Below, piece by piece: positions 25,663-33,763 of a DNA stretch of 63,368 nucleotides (positions are counted from its first letter, which is position 1; every line of letters begins with the position of its first letter). The position numbers and the translations under genes are program-made. The notes below the pieces were generated by a model. It saw only the letters and a list, made by a program, of their open reading frames with translations, made no database searches and was not told the DNA's origin. Location of the stretch: contig JALOBN010000010.1 in the NCBI GenBank assembly GCA_023228245.1, positions 1-63,368 on the forward strand, given 5' to 3'. The DNA comes from Candidatus Pacearchaeota archaeon. Lineage in GTDB: Archaea > Nanoarchaeota > Nanoarchaeia > Pacearchaeales > GW2011-AR1.

Positions 25663-26783
25663 TTGGTTGCCTTTTCGAGTTTAGCTTTTCCGCCGGTAAA
25701 CTTCTCCCAGCGTTCGACGATGACGTCGCAGTAGCGCGGGTCAATTTCCATCATGTAGCATTTGCGGTTGAGTTGTTCGCAGGCGATCAGGGTTGAACCG
25801 GAGCCGCCGAAGCTGTTCTTGAATTCGCCTTGCCCGTAGAAGATATGCTTCTTTTTCCAACCGAATAATATAGGCTCGTGGCGATAATCATAGTCAAGTC
25901 TGCCCATTGAAAACACCGCCGCGTTTTTCACCCAAATCAGTTCATGCTTGATTTGCCAGTGTTCACTCATCATCATCATCATCATCATCATCATCTGATC
26001 GCCGCCCTGACACATCGTCATGTAGAAACTGCAATGGTCAGCGGCTGACTCATATAAATTCTTGAATGCTGGCCGCCATAGTTGCTCGGCGCATTGTTCT
26101 GTTGTGAGATTGTCGCCGACAATAGGCCGACAAGTCTTTCGATACTTGCCTTTTGACTTTTTATTCAGAACGTCTTGGTCTTTACCGTAGTTGACTGCAT
26201 ACGGCGGATTGGTAAATACCATGTCCGCCTTCTGCCCGTCCATCAATCGCTCGACATCCTCTTTCTTCGTCGCATCACCACACAGCAACCTATGCTCGCC
26301 GAGCAGATATAGATCGCCGAGTTTGCTCTTGGCTTTCTTTGGCGGCTCGGGGGCTTTGTCTTCGATGGGCGCTTGATCTTCTTGTATCGAGGCAAGCAAT
26401 CCATCAAGACTACTCTGGTCGAACCCCGTGCTCTCGAAATCCGTGATCGATAGCTGCTGGAGTTCCTTGAGTTGGTCGGCCAGTGCTTCATCGTCCCACG
26501 TCGCCAATAGCGCGGTTTTGTTGTCCGCTATGGCATAAGCCATCGCCTGCTTGCCCGCGAGTGTCGTGCGGACGATTGCAATCTTTCTCCAACCGAGCGC
26601 CTTCGCAGCTTCCAGTGTGGCATTGCCCGCGACGACGATATTGCCTTTGCCGACGACTAACGGTTTTTGCTGGTTGAATTGCAGCAGACTCTTTTTGATC
26701 GCGCCGAGGTTCTCGTCATCATGCAGGCGGACGTTACGGGGATCGGTCTTGAGTTCCTTGATGTCGATCAGTTCAATTTTCAT
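25638..26783 (-). CDS. ParB-like domain fused to DNA methyltransferase, internally deleted, 381 aa
   Basis: I use the ATG at 26781-26783, in an ATGA overlap with the MuF-like gene; a longer frame upstream overlaps that gene by about 145 bases. Residues 1-110 form a ParB/Srx-type domain. Residues about 170-200 hold the methyltransferase start and catalytic motif TNPPYAVNYG (an NPPY motif, suggesting N6-adenine or N4-cytosine specificity). The SAM-binding motif FGGSGSTLIACE follows at about residue 325-336. The roughly 45 residues that normally separate YG and FGGSGS in this family, including the KPxxL and VLDLF elements, are absent. The enzyme may therefore be inactive. A run of nine Met lies near residue 267. 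Confidence 0.82.
   Translation of the reverse strand: MKIELIDIKELKTDPRNVRLHDDENLGAIKKSLLQFNQQKPLVVGKGNIVVAGNATLEAAKALGWRKIAIVRTTLAGKQAMAYAIADNKTALLATWDDEALADQLKELQQLSITDFESTGFDQSSLDGLLASIQEDQAPIEDKAPEPPKKAKSKLGDLYLLGEHRLLCGDATKKEDVERLMDGQKADMVFTNPPYAVNYGKDQDVLNKKSKGKYRKTCRPIVGDNLTTEQCAEQLWRPAFKNLYESAADHCSFYMTMCQGGDQMMMMMMMMMSEHWQIKHELIWVKNAAVFSMGRLDYDYRHEPILFGWKKKHIFYGQGEFKNSFGGSGSTLIACEQLNRKCYMMEIDPRYCDVIVERWEKFTGGKAKLEKATKCPKTTKT
25968..25994. repeat. (CAT)9 trinucleotide repeat inside the methyltransferase gene
   Basis: Nine perfect CAT units in a row on the plus strand encode nine consecutive Met residues in the methyltransferase read on the minus strand. Length change by whole units keeps the frame, so it would only lengthen or shorten a Met run. 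Methionine-rich runs at this place may also be a natural feature of the family. Confidence 0.9.
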
Positions 26784-27682
26784 GCCGCAATTATCCCGCA
26801 TCTGCAGGACCAGTGGTAAGGCGGCATTCCTATTCCGGCTGCCTGCAATTCCATGCTTGACCTGTTGGTAATCTGGTCGATGCTTGGCCAAGGAGCGACC
26901 ATCTTGACCGTTTCCGGATCGCTGCAATTCATAAGCTGCTGACGTTGCCCCATAGCGGAAGCGACAGAAAACTCCTTACCGTCCATCTCCGAGCAAACGT
27001 CACATACCTTCTCGTCGCCCGCACTGAATATCTCGAAATCCTTAAATCCCGCCTCATCAAACCCCCCTATAGCTCCGAAGTTACGCGAGCGACTCATGGC
27101 GTTGGCTGCCAGTCCCTGCCAGTAGTTGGCCGGTTTCATCGGTACGCCGGGATAGTCTTCAAAGAAGTTTCCGAGCATCTTGCCGATTTCCTTGCGGCCT
27201 AATCCTTGCGCCATGCCTTCAGCTACGGTGTTGGCGATCGCGCCGGAGAGATTCTTGTCGTAGTAGTTGCCGATCCAGTAGAGGTGATGATCAGTGAGCC
27301 AGTTAACCGCCGTCTTGTCTACCAGTCCGAAACTGATGTCGATTGACGGCATGGCCTCGGTGACAATCATCTTACCAGCGCCGTAGGATTTTTCAAAGAG
27401 GTCAAGTAGTTCGGTTCGCATGGGCGTCGCTATCTCGGGACCGATATGATCCCGAAGGATGCTAATGACGACGCCTATTTCGTCATGCGTCATCGTGGTC
27501 TGGACGGCTTCGATATAGGCGCGGGCTTTTGCGAGTCCGGCTTTCTGTGCAACGATCCACTCTTCCCAAACGAATGAGAGCCAGGCTTCCTCATAAGGCA
27601 AGCGCCTACGCTTCTCAATAATCTGGTCGATCAGCTCGACGGCAAGGGCGCGTTCGTCACCGGTGAGGCAGTTGATGCACAT
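26780..27682 (-). CDS. Minor head protein, Mu gpF / SPP1 gp7-like
   Basis: The 300-residue protein is helical through its first 170 residues and has the MuF C-terminal signature: GDEKVCDVCSEMDGKEF near residues 218-234, then MPPYHWSCRCGII at the end, with the conserved P-x-H-x-x-C-x-C. The middle has SRSRNFGAIGGFDEAGFKDFEI, typical of the family. MuF proteins bind the portal and are packaged or injected with DNA. It follows directly after the portal gene, sharing one base, as expected. Confidence 0.92.
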   Translation of the reverse strand: MCINCLTGDERALAVELIDQIIEKRRRLPYEEAWLSFVWEEWIVAQKAGLAKARAYIEAVQTTMTHDEIGVVISILRDHIGPEIATPMRTELLDLFEKSYGAGKMIVTEAMPSIDISFGLVDKTAVNWLTDHHLYWIGNYYDKNLSGAIANTVAEGMAQGLGRKEIGKMLGNFFEDYPGVPMKPANYWQGLAANAMSRSRNFGAIGGFDEAGFKDFEIFSAGDEKVCDVCSEMDGKEFSVASAMGQRQQLMNCSDPETVKMVAPWPSIDQITNRSSMELQAAGIGMPPYHWSCRCGIIAA

Positions 27683-29349
27683 CAGGCGGCCTTGCGCTTC
27701 GATAGGAAATCACGGAGTCGCTTGAGCATGCCGACAAGAGCGGACTTCTGTACCTGGTCTTGCCGCTTGCTCTTTTCGTCGGCTGTCGCTGCGTTAGTGT
27801 CCGGCGGTTCCTGCTCTTGTCCGAAGTTGCCGAACATGCTCGGCGGTGCATAGGACGCTTCAAACTCTCCGAGCAGCATATTGCGTATGGACTCGTCGAG
27901 CTTTGGCGGCTCTTTGCCCATTAGTTCGGAGATATAGTCAACGGCGTGGCCAACCGGAACGGCACTCTTGAGTGACGACATAGCCGTGATGATATTAGCG
28001 TCGTCTGCCGTCGGCGTGCCGCGTGACTTCATTTTCCAGCGCTGTATCTCCATGCCGGCGATGATCGTGCGGTTGATCTTCTCGTCAAAGGCCGTGCGCT
28101 CGGGCTGGAATACCTGTTGCTCGGCAACGATCTTCGCTTCGATTGCGGCGGCGTGACTATACTCTTCTGCAGCGCCGATCAATAGCGGCGGCAGGCGGAA
28201 TGACTCACGGATTGCCTTGGCGTTGTTCTTGATGTACTCCTGAAAGAGTGCGTCCTGTTGCAAGAATTCCGTCATCGGCTTTACGTCGATGCGGACGGGC
28301 GGAACTTTCTCATCACCGACGGCGCCGCCAGTGGGAGTGGCTTCAAGGATCAATACCTTGTGGAAGTTCTCCGAGCCTTTGAATTCATGTTCAAGATAGT
28401 CCTTGAGTTCCTGCTCGGCACCTGGGCCAAGCGTACCACCGGCAATGGTGATGATGAACGGCGGGATCGTCTTGTTGTCGAAGTAAAGGTAGTTGACCTT
28501 TTTCGCTTCGGTGCTACCCATGATGTTCATCAGCTCGGACAGCCAGGGCGGCTCACCGTAAACTGAATTCTGGGTATCATCAGCGAAGTGGATAATCTCT
28601 GTGGCCTCGGTGCCGATAGGCCAGCGGCCGCCATCCTTGGCATACTCACCGGTGATCTTGTTCAATGACCGCGGATCACCAAATTCCTTAAACCATACCT
28701 TCTGATCGTTGACCAATTGCAGGTAGCGGCGGAATTTCGTCAGGCGGTTGACCTGTATCCATTGATCGCCGTCGCGTAGCCACTGGACATGTTCAGTCGG
28801 CGTCTTTTGCCTTGTCGTAACCCTGATTGTGCTTGATGAGACGTGATGCAGCTCGGCGATCTCGTCGCCGATGTTGCGGACCACCTCAAGATCGGCATAG
28901 CCGGTGAGGCACTTATCTGCCCGCATGTTCATCTTGATATCTACCCAGGAGTCGTGCGCGTTGGGATAGTCGAATAGAAGTTGCAGGCGACGGCGTTCAA
29001 CGTCATCGGCGGTGCTCGGCTCGGCGTCCGGCTGTTCGACGGTCGGCACGAATTCCACCTGCCAGCCCATGCCATCGATGTTGACCTTCATGGCCTTGAC
29101 GCATTGCGCCATAACGTCGCAGTTGATCGTGAAGCGGGAGAGGATCGCCGGATTGTATAGCGGCTGAATTAGTTCGTTTTCAGAGTATTGCAGGGAGAAT
29201 GGATCGAGTGCATTAGACAATGCCGCCGAGCTTGAAACGGTTGATATCTTATTGAAGGAGATAACCCGCCCGTGCGCGACAGTCTTCTCGCTCTTGTCGT
29301 CGAGCAATTCAAAACGCTGTGTGCGGGTAAGTTTAGACAACTCGGCCAT
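27682..29349 (-). CDS. Portal protein
   Basis: The 555-residue product matches the PBSX/SPP1-type portal family. It has a wing region with SRFTINCDVMAQCVKAMKVNI, then a clip and stem with GGRWPIGTEATEIIHFA and PPWLSELMNIMG, then a long C-terminal helical crown (AIRESFRLPPLLIG, typical of portals). The C-terminus carries an acidic, then basic tail. It forms the dodecameric ring at the packaging vertex. Its start overlaps the NlpC-like gene by 17 bases, and it is followed by the MuF gene. Confidence 0.93.
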   Translation of the reverse strand: MAELSKLTRTQRFELLDDKSEKTVAHGRVISFNKISTVSSSAALSNALDPFSLQYSENELIQPLYNPAILSRFTINCDVMAQCVKAMKVNIDGMGWQVEFVPTVEQPDAEPSTADDVERRRLQLLFDYPNAHDSWVDIKMNMRADKCLTGYADLEVVRNIGDEIAELHHVSSSTIRVTTRQKTPTEHVQWLRDGDQWIQVNRLTKFRRYLQLVNDQKVWFKEFGDPRSLNKITGEYAKDGGRWPIGTEATEIIHFADDTQNSVYGEPPWLSELMNIMGSTEAKKVNYLYFDNKTIPPFIITIAGGTLGPGAEQELKDYLEHEFKGSENFHKVLILEATPTGGAVGDEKVPPVRIDVKPMTEFLQQDALFQEYIKNNAKAIRESFRLPPLLIGAAEEYSHAAAIEAKIVAEQQVFQPERTAFDEKINRTIIAGMEIQRWKMKSRGTPTADDANIITAMSSLKSAVPVGHAVDYISELMGKEPPKLDESIRNMLLGEFEASYAPPSMFGNFGQEQEPPDTNAATADEKSKRQDQVQKSALVGMLKRLRDFLSKRKAA

Positions 29350-30133
29350 TCTTGAATTCCTTAATCAGATCAAACTCGGACTGGAAGTAATCGCTATTGC
29401 TAAAGTGGGCAGGTGTAGTCCACTCCACGGCGGTCTTGATATGATTGCCGTCGGTCAACTGGTGATCGACATTGTCCCACTTACCCGCGAGACGCCAGAC
29501 GCGTTCGTCAACGATATCGAATAGACGGCGCATAGGATTGGCCGTTTCCATTTCTTCATGGTGTTTGCGTAGTGCCTCAAGTAGACCGCGGACCCACACC
29601 GAACAGACCGGCTTTGCCTTAGTCCCACCGATTAGCGGAACTGATCCTGCCGGATATTTGAGCAGCGAATAGATGACGAAGTTGACTAACTGCTCGTAAC
29701 CATACTTCTGGCCAAGCATCGACTCGGCAGTTTTGACCAGGAACATGATATCTGCAAGGTCAAACTCGCGATAGCGGTAGCGGAGAATCCGGACATGCTG
29801 AAAGGCAATCTCCGAAATCGGGAACTTGCGAATGACCGGCGCAGTGCATTCGTAAAAGCATTCAGCGGTCGGAAGACCCGCATACAGTTCAGTGGCTGAA
29901 CTGCCGCCCAGATATAGCATAACGTGTGTGGATTTGTTAAACCCCAATTGACCAAAGTAACCCTCCTGATATCTTTGAATTCCGGCGCGGGCGATTTGAA
30001 GCGGATAGTCCTTGAAGTGCAGTAAGTCGAGGGGGTGAGTAAGGAGGTCGGTTGGATCCCAGACGTAAGTCAGGATATCGCACGGCTCAATGAACTCAGC
30101 CAAACGCTCGCACGCCAGATTTAGACTCGGCAT
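29333..30133 (-). CDS. Permuted NlpC/P60-like (papain-fold) enzyme between terminase and portal, 266 aa
   Basis: I chose the ATG at 30131-30133 because AAGAGAA precedes it; a TTG start 48 bases upstream has no site. The order of residues is that of the permuted papain-fold family (YiiX/YaeF type). A His lies in STHVMLYLGG (residues about 70-79), an acidic region follows, and the Cys comes late in KPVCSVWVRGLLEAL (about residue 190). These enzymes cut peptide or ester bonds, including peptidoglycan cross-bridges and lipids. A position between TerL and portal is unusual for a lytic enzyme. It could be a virion-associated hydrolase. Start overlaps TerL by 38 bases. Confidence 0.72.
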   Translation of the reverse strand: MPSLNLACERLAEFIEPCDILTYVWDPTDLLTHPLDLLHFKDYPLQIARAGIQRYQEGYFGQLGFNKSTHVMLYLGGSSATELYAGLPTAECFYECTAPVIRKFPISEIAFQHVRILRYRYREFDLADIMFLVKTAESMLGQKYGYEQLVNFVIYSLLKYPAGSVPLIGGTKAKPVCSVWVRGLLEALRKHHEEMETANPMRRLFDIVDERVWRLAGKWDNVDHQLTDGNHIKTAVEWTTPAHFSNSDYFQSEFDLIKEFKNGRVV

Positions 30134-31721
30134 TTTTATTCTCTTCTGGTTGGGGTGTCTTATGCTTGCGTCGTGCTTCAACGTCCATCACTCGACGGGC
30201 GCCACTGACGGCAATCCATAGAGCGGACAGTTGATCGTCATGGTCGGATTGCTCGGGGTTATTAAGCTCGGCACAAAGGGCATCGGTGATTTGTCTGTCC
30301 TGCTCGGTTTTGTAAGGAAGGCGTATCTGGCCATTCTCGAATAAGACTGACAGCGAGGGATAGCCCTCATAAGGATCGTACTTGTTCTTGCCGGTTGTCC
30401 GATGCGCCGCCGTGGGGACTCCAGTTTTGTCTTTGAGCTCCCAATGGATGATCTCGCCGAAACTGTTGACTTCGATAAATTGCAGGTCGGCCTTATGTAA
30501 CCGCGCCTGATTGACGAACAGGTCTTGAATCTCTTGCGGTGACAGTCCGCGATCGCGCGTCAACCCGACTAAATCAAAATGCCCATTAGGCAGGATGCCA
30601 AGGGAGATGATCACCGTGTAGTCGGTATCATGCCGTTCGGCCAGTTTGCGGCTTAACGTCAGCGCGGGATCGCCGCCCTGAATCATCTTGACATAGTGCG
30701 AGCGATCGTACTGGCCATAAGACAGGTTGGTATCTTTGCAGGCATCGAGCCAGGCCTGCTTGATTAGCGCCGTTTCGTCGTCAGAGACGACGCCCTGAAA
30801 CTCGCGGTTGAAGATGACCGATCCCGAACTATACCGCTTGGCCAACAACCGATACACCGGCCAGCACTCGGGGCAAAGCGCTTCTCCCTGATCGCCATCA
30901 TGGATGACGACGCGGCAGCGCGTGTCCTTTTTCCATTCGTCGAGTTCCGGCTCGTCGAGTTCGATGATCTGGTAACTCTCAGGTTCACGAATCAAAGCGG
31001 GAGAAACGATTACCGTATAGCCGCGATCACGCAATAGGTGGTGGTAAAGATCGGCGACGCCTTTGCGATTGCCGAGAAACCAAAGGACACCCCACGGTGC
31101 CAGACGGCTATCGATAGTGCCTTTGACAAGCTCAAGTAATTCCCGTTGTATGTCTTGATTGCGTGCATCCTTCTCGCTCGCAACCGGATCATCAAGGATT
31201 AGCACGTCGAAGCGTGAGCCGATGATGGCGCTGCCAACTCCGAATGCCTCATAAGTGGGGTCTTTCATTCGCGCCGAACGGGATACTTGAAATGCTCTCT
31301 CGCCCCATACTCCACGCTTCGGCTTGAATGTTCCATAGTCGGCTACGAGCTTCGGATTCTCAAGGTCTTGACGGAGAAGCGAAACGTTCTTCGTCGCAAG
31401 ATCTTTGGATGCCGAAATACACCCGATACGGATGTTGCGCGGACCGATGTCACCGAAGCCATGTAGGATTAGGTCAAGCGGGATAATGCGTGAGACCAAT
31501 TCGGTCTTGCCCGCGCCCGGTTGGCTGATAATCCCGCCCCGGCTCATTCGCCGGAGCTGCGCATTCCAGTTCTTCTGGCATGGCCACAGTTCGCGGTCGA
31601 GGTAGCACTTGGACAGGTAGCCGAGCGACTGCTTGGCAAAGAATCGCCGGCCTGATGGCGTGGCGTTTCCAAGCTTGACTAAGAAATCGACCGGCGGGCC
31701 GATATCAGCTTTGGTCGTCAT
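30096..31721 (-). CDS. terL: Terminase large subunit
   Basis: The 541-residue protein has a packaging ATPase with Walker A SQPGAGKT at residues 66-73 and Walker B FDVLILDDP at 171-179, followed by a coupling segment with WFLGNRKG. The C-terminal half holds an RNase H-like nuclease with acidic positions in IQGGDPALTL, FIEVNSFGE and the last-third DDQLSALW segment. The enzyme cuts concatemeric DNA and drives it into the head. It overlaps TerS by 17 bases. Packaging mode (cos or pac) cannot be decided from the sequence. Confidence 0.95.
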   Translation of the reverse strand: MTTKADIGPPVDFLVKLGNATPSGRRFFAKQSLGYLSKCYLDRELWPCQKNWNAQLRRMSRGGIISQPGAGKTELVSRIIPLDLILHGFGDIGPRNIRIGCISASKDLATKNVSLLRQDLENPKLVADYGTFKPKRGVWGERAFQVSRSARMKDPTYEAFGVGSAIIGSRFDVLILDDPVASEKDARNQDIQRELLELVKGTIDSRLAPWGVLWFLGNRKGVADLYHHLLRDRGYTVIVSPALIREPESYQIIELDEPELDEWKKDTRCRVVIHDGDQGEALCPECWPVYRLLAKRYSSGSVIFNREFQGVVSDDETALIKQAWLDACKDTNLSYGQYDRSHYVKMIQGGDPALTLSRKLAERHDTDYTVIISLGILPNGHFDLVGLTRDRGLSPQEIQDLFVNQARLHKADLQFIEVNSFGEIIHWELKDKTGVPTAAHRTTGKNKYDPYEGYPSLSVLFENGQIRLPYKTEQDRQITDALCAELNNPEQSDHDDQLSALWIAVSGARRVMDVEARRKHKTPQPEENKNAESKSGVRAFG

Positions 31722-32277
31722 CCGGCTTGGTGAGTTCGGTTATCGCTGCCTCAGCAAGCTTTTTCATGGCGTCGTCGGTGAGGCAATTTAGTAGGTCGGT
31801 AACTCTATCGCCTTCAGGCAGGACAGGAACTTCCGGTTCGTATTTGTCGAGCAGTTGGTCTTTTAATTCGACAAGTTTTACGTAGTCGGTCATACTGACC
31901 TGCATCGCATAGACAACACCCTTGCCGCCGCATTCCGCACAGACAATCTCTTTCACCCTTCCGGATCCCTGACAGGATGAACATTTGACCTTATGGCCGA
32001 GTCTGGCGATGATGATTGCCGCCACATGCCCGATGAATCCGTTGGTTATCTGCAACTCGCGATTAATCGTGAAGGCAGTCTTATCATCGCCGGCCTTCTG
32101 CGCTTTGGCGAGAATGTCATCGCGCCGCTTATGCCAACCACGTTCTTTCATGTATTTCTTGACGGTAGCGTCAGAAACGTGGCATTTGCGGGCGGTTACC
32201 CTGACACTTTGGCACTCAAACCATGCACGAAATAACTTCTCGGTCTGTCTTGCGGACAGCTCGCGTCCAGAGGGCAT
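31705..32277 (-). CDS. terS: Terminase small subunit-like protein with zinc ribbon, 190 aa
   Basis: The N-terminal 55 residues hold a helix-turn-helix (ARKCHVSDATVKKYMKERG) of the kind used by small terminases to bind the packaging site. Residues about 97-121 form a Cys-rich DnaJ-type knuckle: CSSCQGSGRVKEIVCAECGGKG (C-x2-C-x-G-x-G repeated). A charged helical C-terminus follows (residues 125-190). Zinc motifs are not general in TerS. The product lies directly before TerL and overlaps it. The zinc motif may add DNA binding or bring in a host chaperone. Confidence 0.8.
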   Translation of the reverse strand: MPSGRELSARQTEKLFRAWFECQSVRVTARKCHVSDATVKKYMKERGWHKRRDDILAKAQKAGDDKTAFTINRELQITNGFIGHVAAIIIARLGHKVKCSSCQGSGRVKEIVCAECGGKGVVYAMQVSMTDYVKLVELKDQLLDKYEPEVPVLPEGDRVTDLLNCLTDDAMKKLAEAAITELTKPDDDQS

Positions 32278-32499
32278 AAATCCTTATCTGTTAGAATTCA
32301 ACGGCGCGGACCTGGGAGGGGATACCGCGCCGCTGTTGGGAGTAGTCATGTCGAACACCGGAAAGGAGTTCGCTTTGAACTTTAATGGTTCTATAAAAAG
32401 AAAGGCATTTGACATTCCGGACGATTCGCCTTGTCCGCCAACGGGTTACGCCAATACCGTCATTTTGGTAGTTTTCTCACCTTTTCTGTCAGCCTTTAG
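32278..32499 (-). other. Leader region upstream of terminase genes
   Basis: This 222-base gap is the largest break in the leftward unit between the early/middle genes and the packaging genes. I see no long open frame that I trust. It holds a GC-rich inverted repeat (separate entry) and an AT-rich patch with TATAGA at about 32389-32394, which lacks a convincing -35. A late promoter, a packaging signal or an antitermination target are all possible here, and nothing in the sequence decides between them. Confidence 0.45.
32302..32332. promoter_or_regulatory. GC-rich inverted repeat (8 bp stem, 15-base loop) before terminase
   Basis: CGGCGCGG at 32302-32309 and CCGCGCCG at 32325-32332 are perfect inverted repeats. 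No U-tract follows in either direction, so it is not a standard terminator. Its loop length equals that of the hairpin before the nusG-like gene. Confidence 0.6.
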
Positions 32500-32625
32500 T
32501 CATGCGCCTTCCCGCAAATCCCCATTTTTCATTTCGCGCAGAATTCCAATTATCGCCGGAGCTTGACCACTTTCGTAAATGATGGAATGATAGTGGATTG
32601 TGGGGAGCAAAAGTTTTATTTGCAT
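32500..32625 (-). CDS. Small protein, 41 aa, translationally coupled
   Basis: An ATG at 32623-32625 shares a base with the TGA stop of the upstream gene (TGATG) and opens a 41-codon frame. The product MQIKLLLPTIHYHS… is an ordinary hydrophobic strand followed by a helix (PAIIGILREMKNGDL). The coupled start and protein-like composition argue that it is real, but I recognise no family. It is the last gene before the terminase leader region. Confidence 0.5.
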   Translation of the reverse strand: MQIKLLLPTIHYHSIIYESGQAPAIIGILREMKNGDLREGA

Positions 32626-32822
32626 CAGTTGTCCGATATTGGCGGACATCCGAATAAACGCCTGAAAACTTCCGCCCATACGCGCCTCGCCACCGCTTCA
32701 ATCAACAACCGGCGACCATCATCAGCGAGTTGCTTTTGGAGAGCGACACAGTTCTCACAGTCGCATTCCGTGCTGAAGTGCCACCTGATATGACCGTCTG
32801 ACTGGTCGTCTATGATCTTCAC
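32625..32822 (-). CDS. Small Cys-motif protein, 65 aa
   Basis: A GTG start at 32820-32822 overlaps the stop of the 33-residue upstream ORF (GTGA) and is preceded by GGGGGAGAA, a strong ribosome site. The product has CDCENC at residues 20-25, which could be part of a metal site, followed by a basic helix (ARRVWAEVFRRLFGC). It is probably a small regulatory or nucleic-acid-associated protein. No family is recognised. Confidence 0.55.
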   Translation of the reverse strand: MKIIDDQSDGHIRWHFSTECDCENCVALQKQLADDGRRLLIEAVARRVWAEVFRRLFGCPPISDN

Positions 32823-32920
32823 TTCTCCCCCAAATCCTTGTAGGGGTCAAATTCCTCCGGCCCCCCGCCCGCCCCACTCGCTGGCCATGTGATGTCAGAT
32901 AAGTTCTGCGTCGGTTTCAT
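32819..32920 (-). CDS. Small acidic protein, 33 aa, coupled
   Basis: The ATG at 32918-32920 overlaps the stop of the previous gene (ATGA), and the frame ends at TGA overlapping the GTG of the next gene. The product is a polar, Gly/Pro-rich peptide with a FDPYKDLGEK end. Tight coupling on both sides suggests it is translated. The function is unknown. Confidence 0.45.
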   Translation of the reverse strand: MKPTQNLSDITWPASGAGGGPEEFDPYKDLGEK

Positions 32921-33438
32921 CTTTCGTCCGCGTCCTCCAAAGGGTCATCCAATTTGTTTATCTTCCCACTTGAATGCATTTCGTGCCAATCGCCGCTGTT
33001 CATGTCCAATATGTCGAAAGTAAATCTTCTATCAGGCTTCCTCCTGTCTCGCCAGTCTACTATCCTCTCAAGCGATATAAACCTACCGATGAGATTGTCG
33101 TGGATGTCCCAGGCAAACAGCAAGAATCGCTTCGGGTTGCGTATTGGTTCAAGCACGTTGCCCTCGACGGGTTCTGTGTCGCGGGGCATTGCCGGGTATC
33201 TGCCTATGGTTACCTCGTAGTCATCGACGATGAGTTTGTTTAGTCCCTCAGCCTTCAGCTCGACCTCTATCCATAAACCGCATTCGCACAACTCGTGAAA
33301 GTTCCGAGTCTGCCTAAAGTCAACTTCATTCAGGTTGGGGAATTTATCGAGGCAATCCCTTGTCTGCCATTCCTTGACCATCCGCCCACAAGTGCAAACG
33401 ACCGGCTTGAACCCTATCACATTATCGTACATGCCCAT
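32917..33438 (-). CDS. Hypothetical protein with Cys motifs, 173 aa
   Basis: The first 60 residues carry CTCG (15-18) and CECG (51-54), spaced as a possible zinc ribbon (C-x-C … C-x-C). The rest is an alpha/beta domain with FLLFAWDIHDNLIGRF and a C-terminal acidic tail. The start at 33438 follows AAGGGAGAATACTGA. It stands in a run of small genes between the HerA-like ATPase and the terminase. I do not recognise the family. Confidence 0.6.
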   Translation of the reverse strand: MGMYDNVIGFKPVVCTCGRMVKEWQTRDCLDKFPNLNEVDFRQTRNFHELCECGLWIEVELKAEGLNKLIVDDYEVTIGRYPAMPRDTEPVEGNVLEPIRNPKRFLLFAWDIHDNLIGRFISLERIVDWRDRRKPDRRFTFDILDMNSGDWHEMHSSGKINKLDDPLEDADER

Positions 33439-33468
33439 TTCAGTATTCTCCCTTCGGTTCTGGCATGG

Positions 33469-33741
33469 TTACTTACCTTTCTTCCGCCGCTTCGGCTTGG
33501 CGGCAATCTTGCCCCTTGGCATCTTGAAGAAATCGTCCACCAACGACTCCCCAACTACAGCGTTAATTCCCGTATCCCGAGCGAAGCCGGCGAAGGCAGC
33601 CCTTACCCGCTCCTGCATCTTCTTGGCTTTGGGCGTGTCAACGTTCAAGGGGTAGTGAAACGTCATCAGGTAATCAATCGTCTCAAAATCGTCACTCGCG
33701 CTAAGGCTGATGTCAATTATGGGTTTTACGTGTTTGTACAT
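33469..33741 (-). CDS. Small hypothetical protein with basic C-terminus, 90 aa
   Basis: I start at the ATG at 33739-33741, preceded by AAAGGAGTAACC, a near-perfect ribosome site; a longer frame upstream has no such site and overlaps the neighbour. Residues 1-60 are helical with an acidic region. Residues 78-90 are strongly basic (PKRRKKGK at the end), which suggests nucleic-acid binding. No family is recognised. Confidence 0.6.
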   Translation of the reverse strand: MYKHVKPIIDISLSASDDFETIDYLMTFHYPLNVDTPKAKKMQERVRAAFAGFARDTGINAVVGESLVDDFFKMPRGKIAAKPKRRKKGK

Positions 33742-33763
33742 GGTTACTCCTTTCAACGGAAAT

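Noticed and set aside
25968..25994. Phase-variable switch by repeat slippage
   Set aside because: The unit is three bases, so slippage cannot shift the reading frame.
26784..26927. Longer N-terminus for the methyltransferase
   Set aside because: It would overlap the MuF-like gene by about 145 bases; the ATGA start gives a full ParB domain start.
32287..32418. A 43-codon minus-strand frame ahead of TerS
   Set aside because: It runs through the hairpin, has no ribosome site and looks like non-coding leader. I left it out, but it cannot be fully excluded.
31985..32566. Plus-strand reading frame over the terminase leader
   Set aside because: It is mostly antisense to TerS and the rest has no protein-like character or ribosome site.
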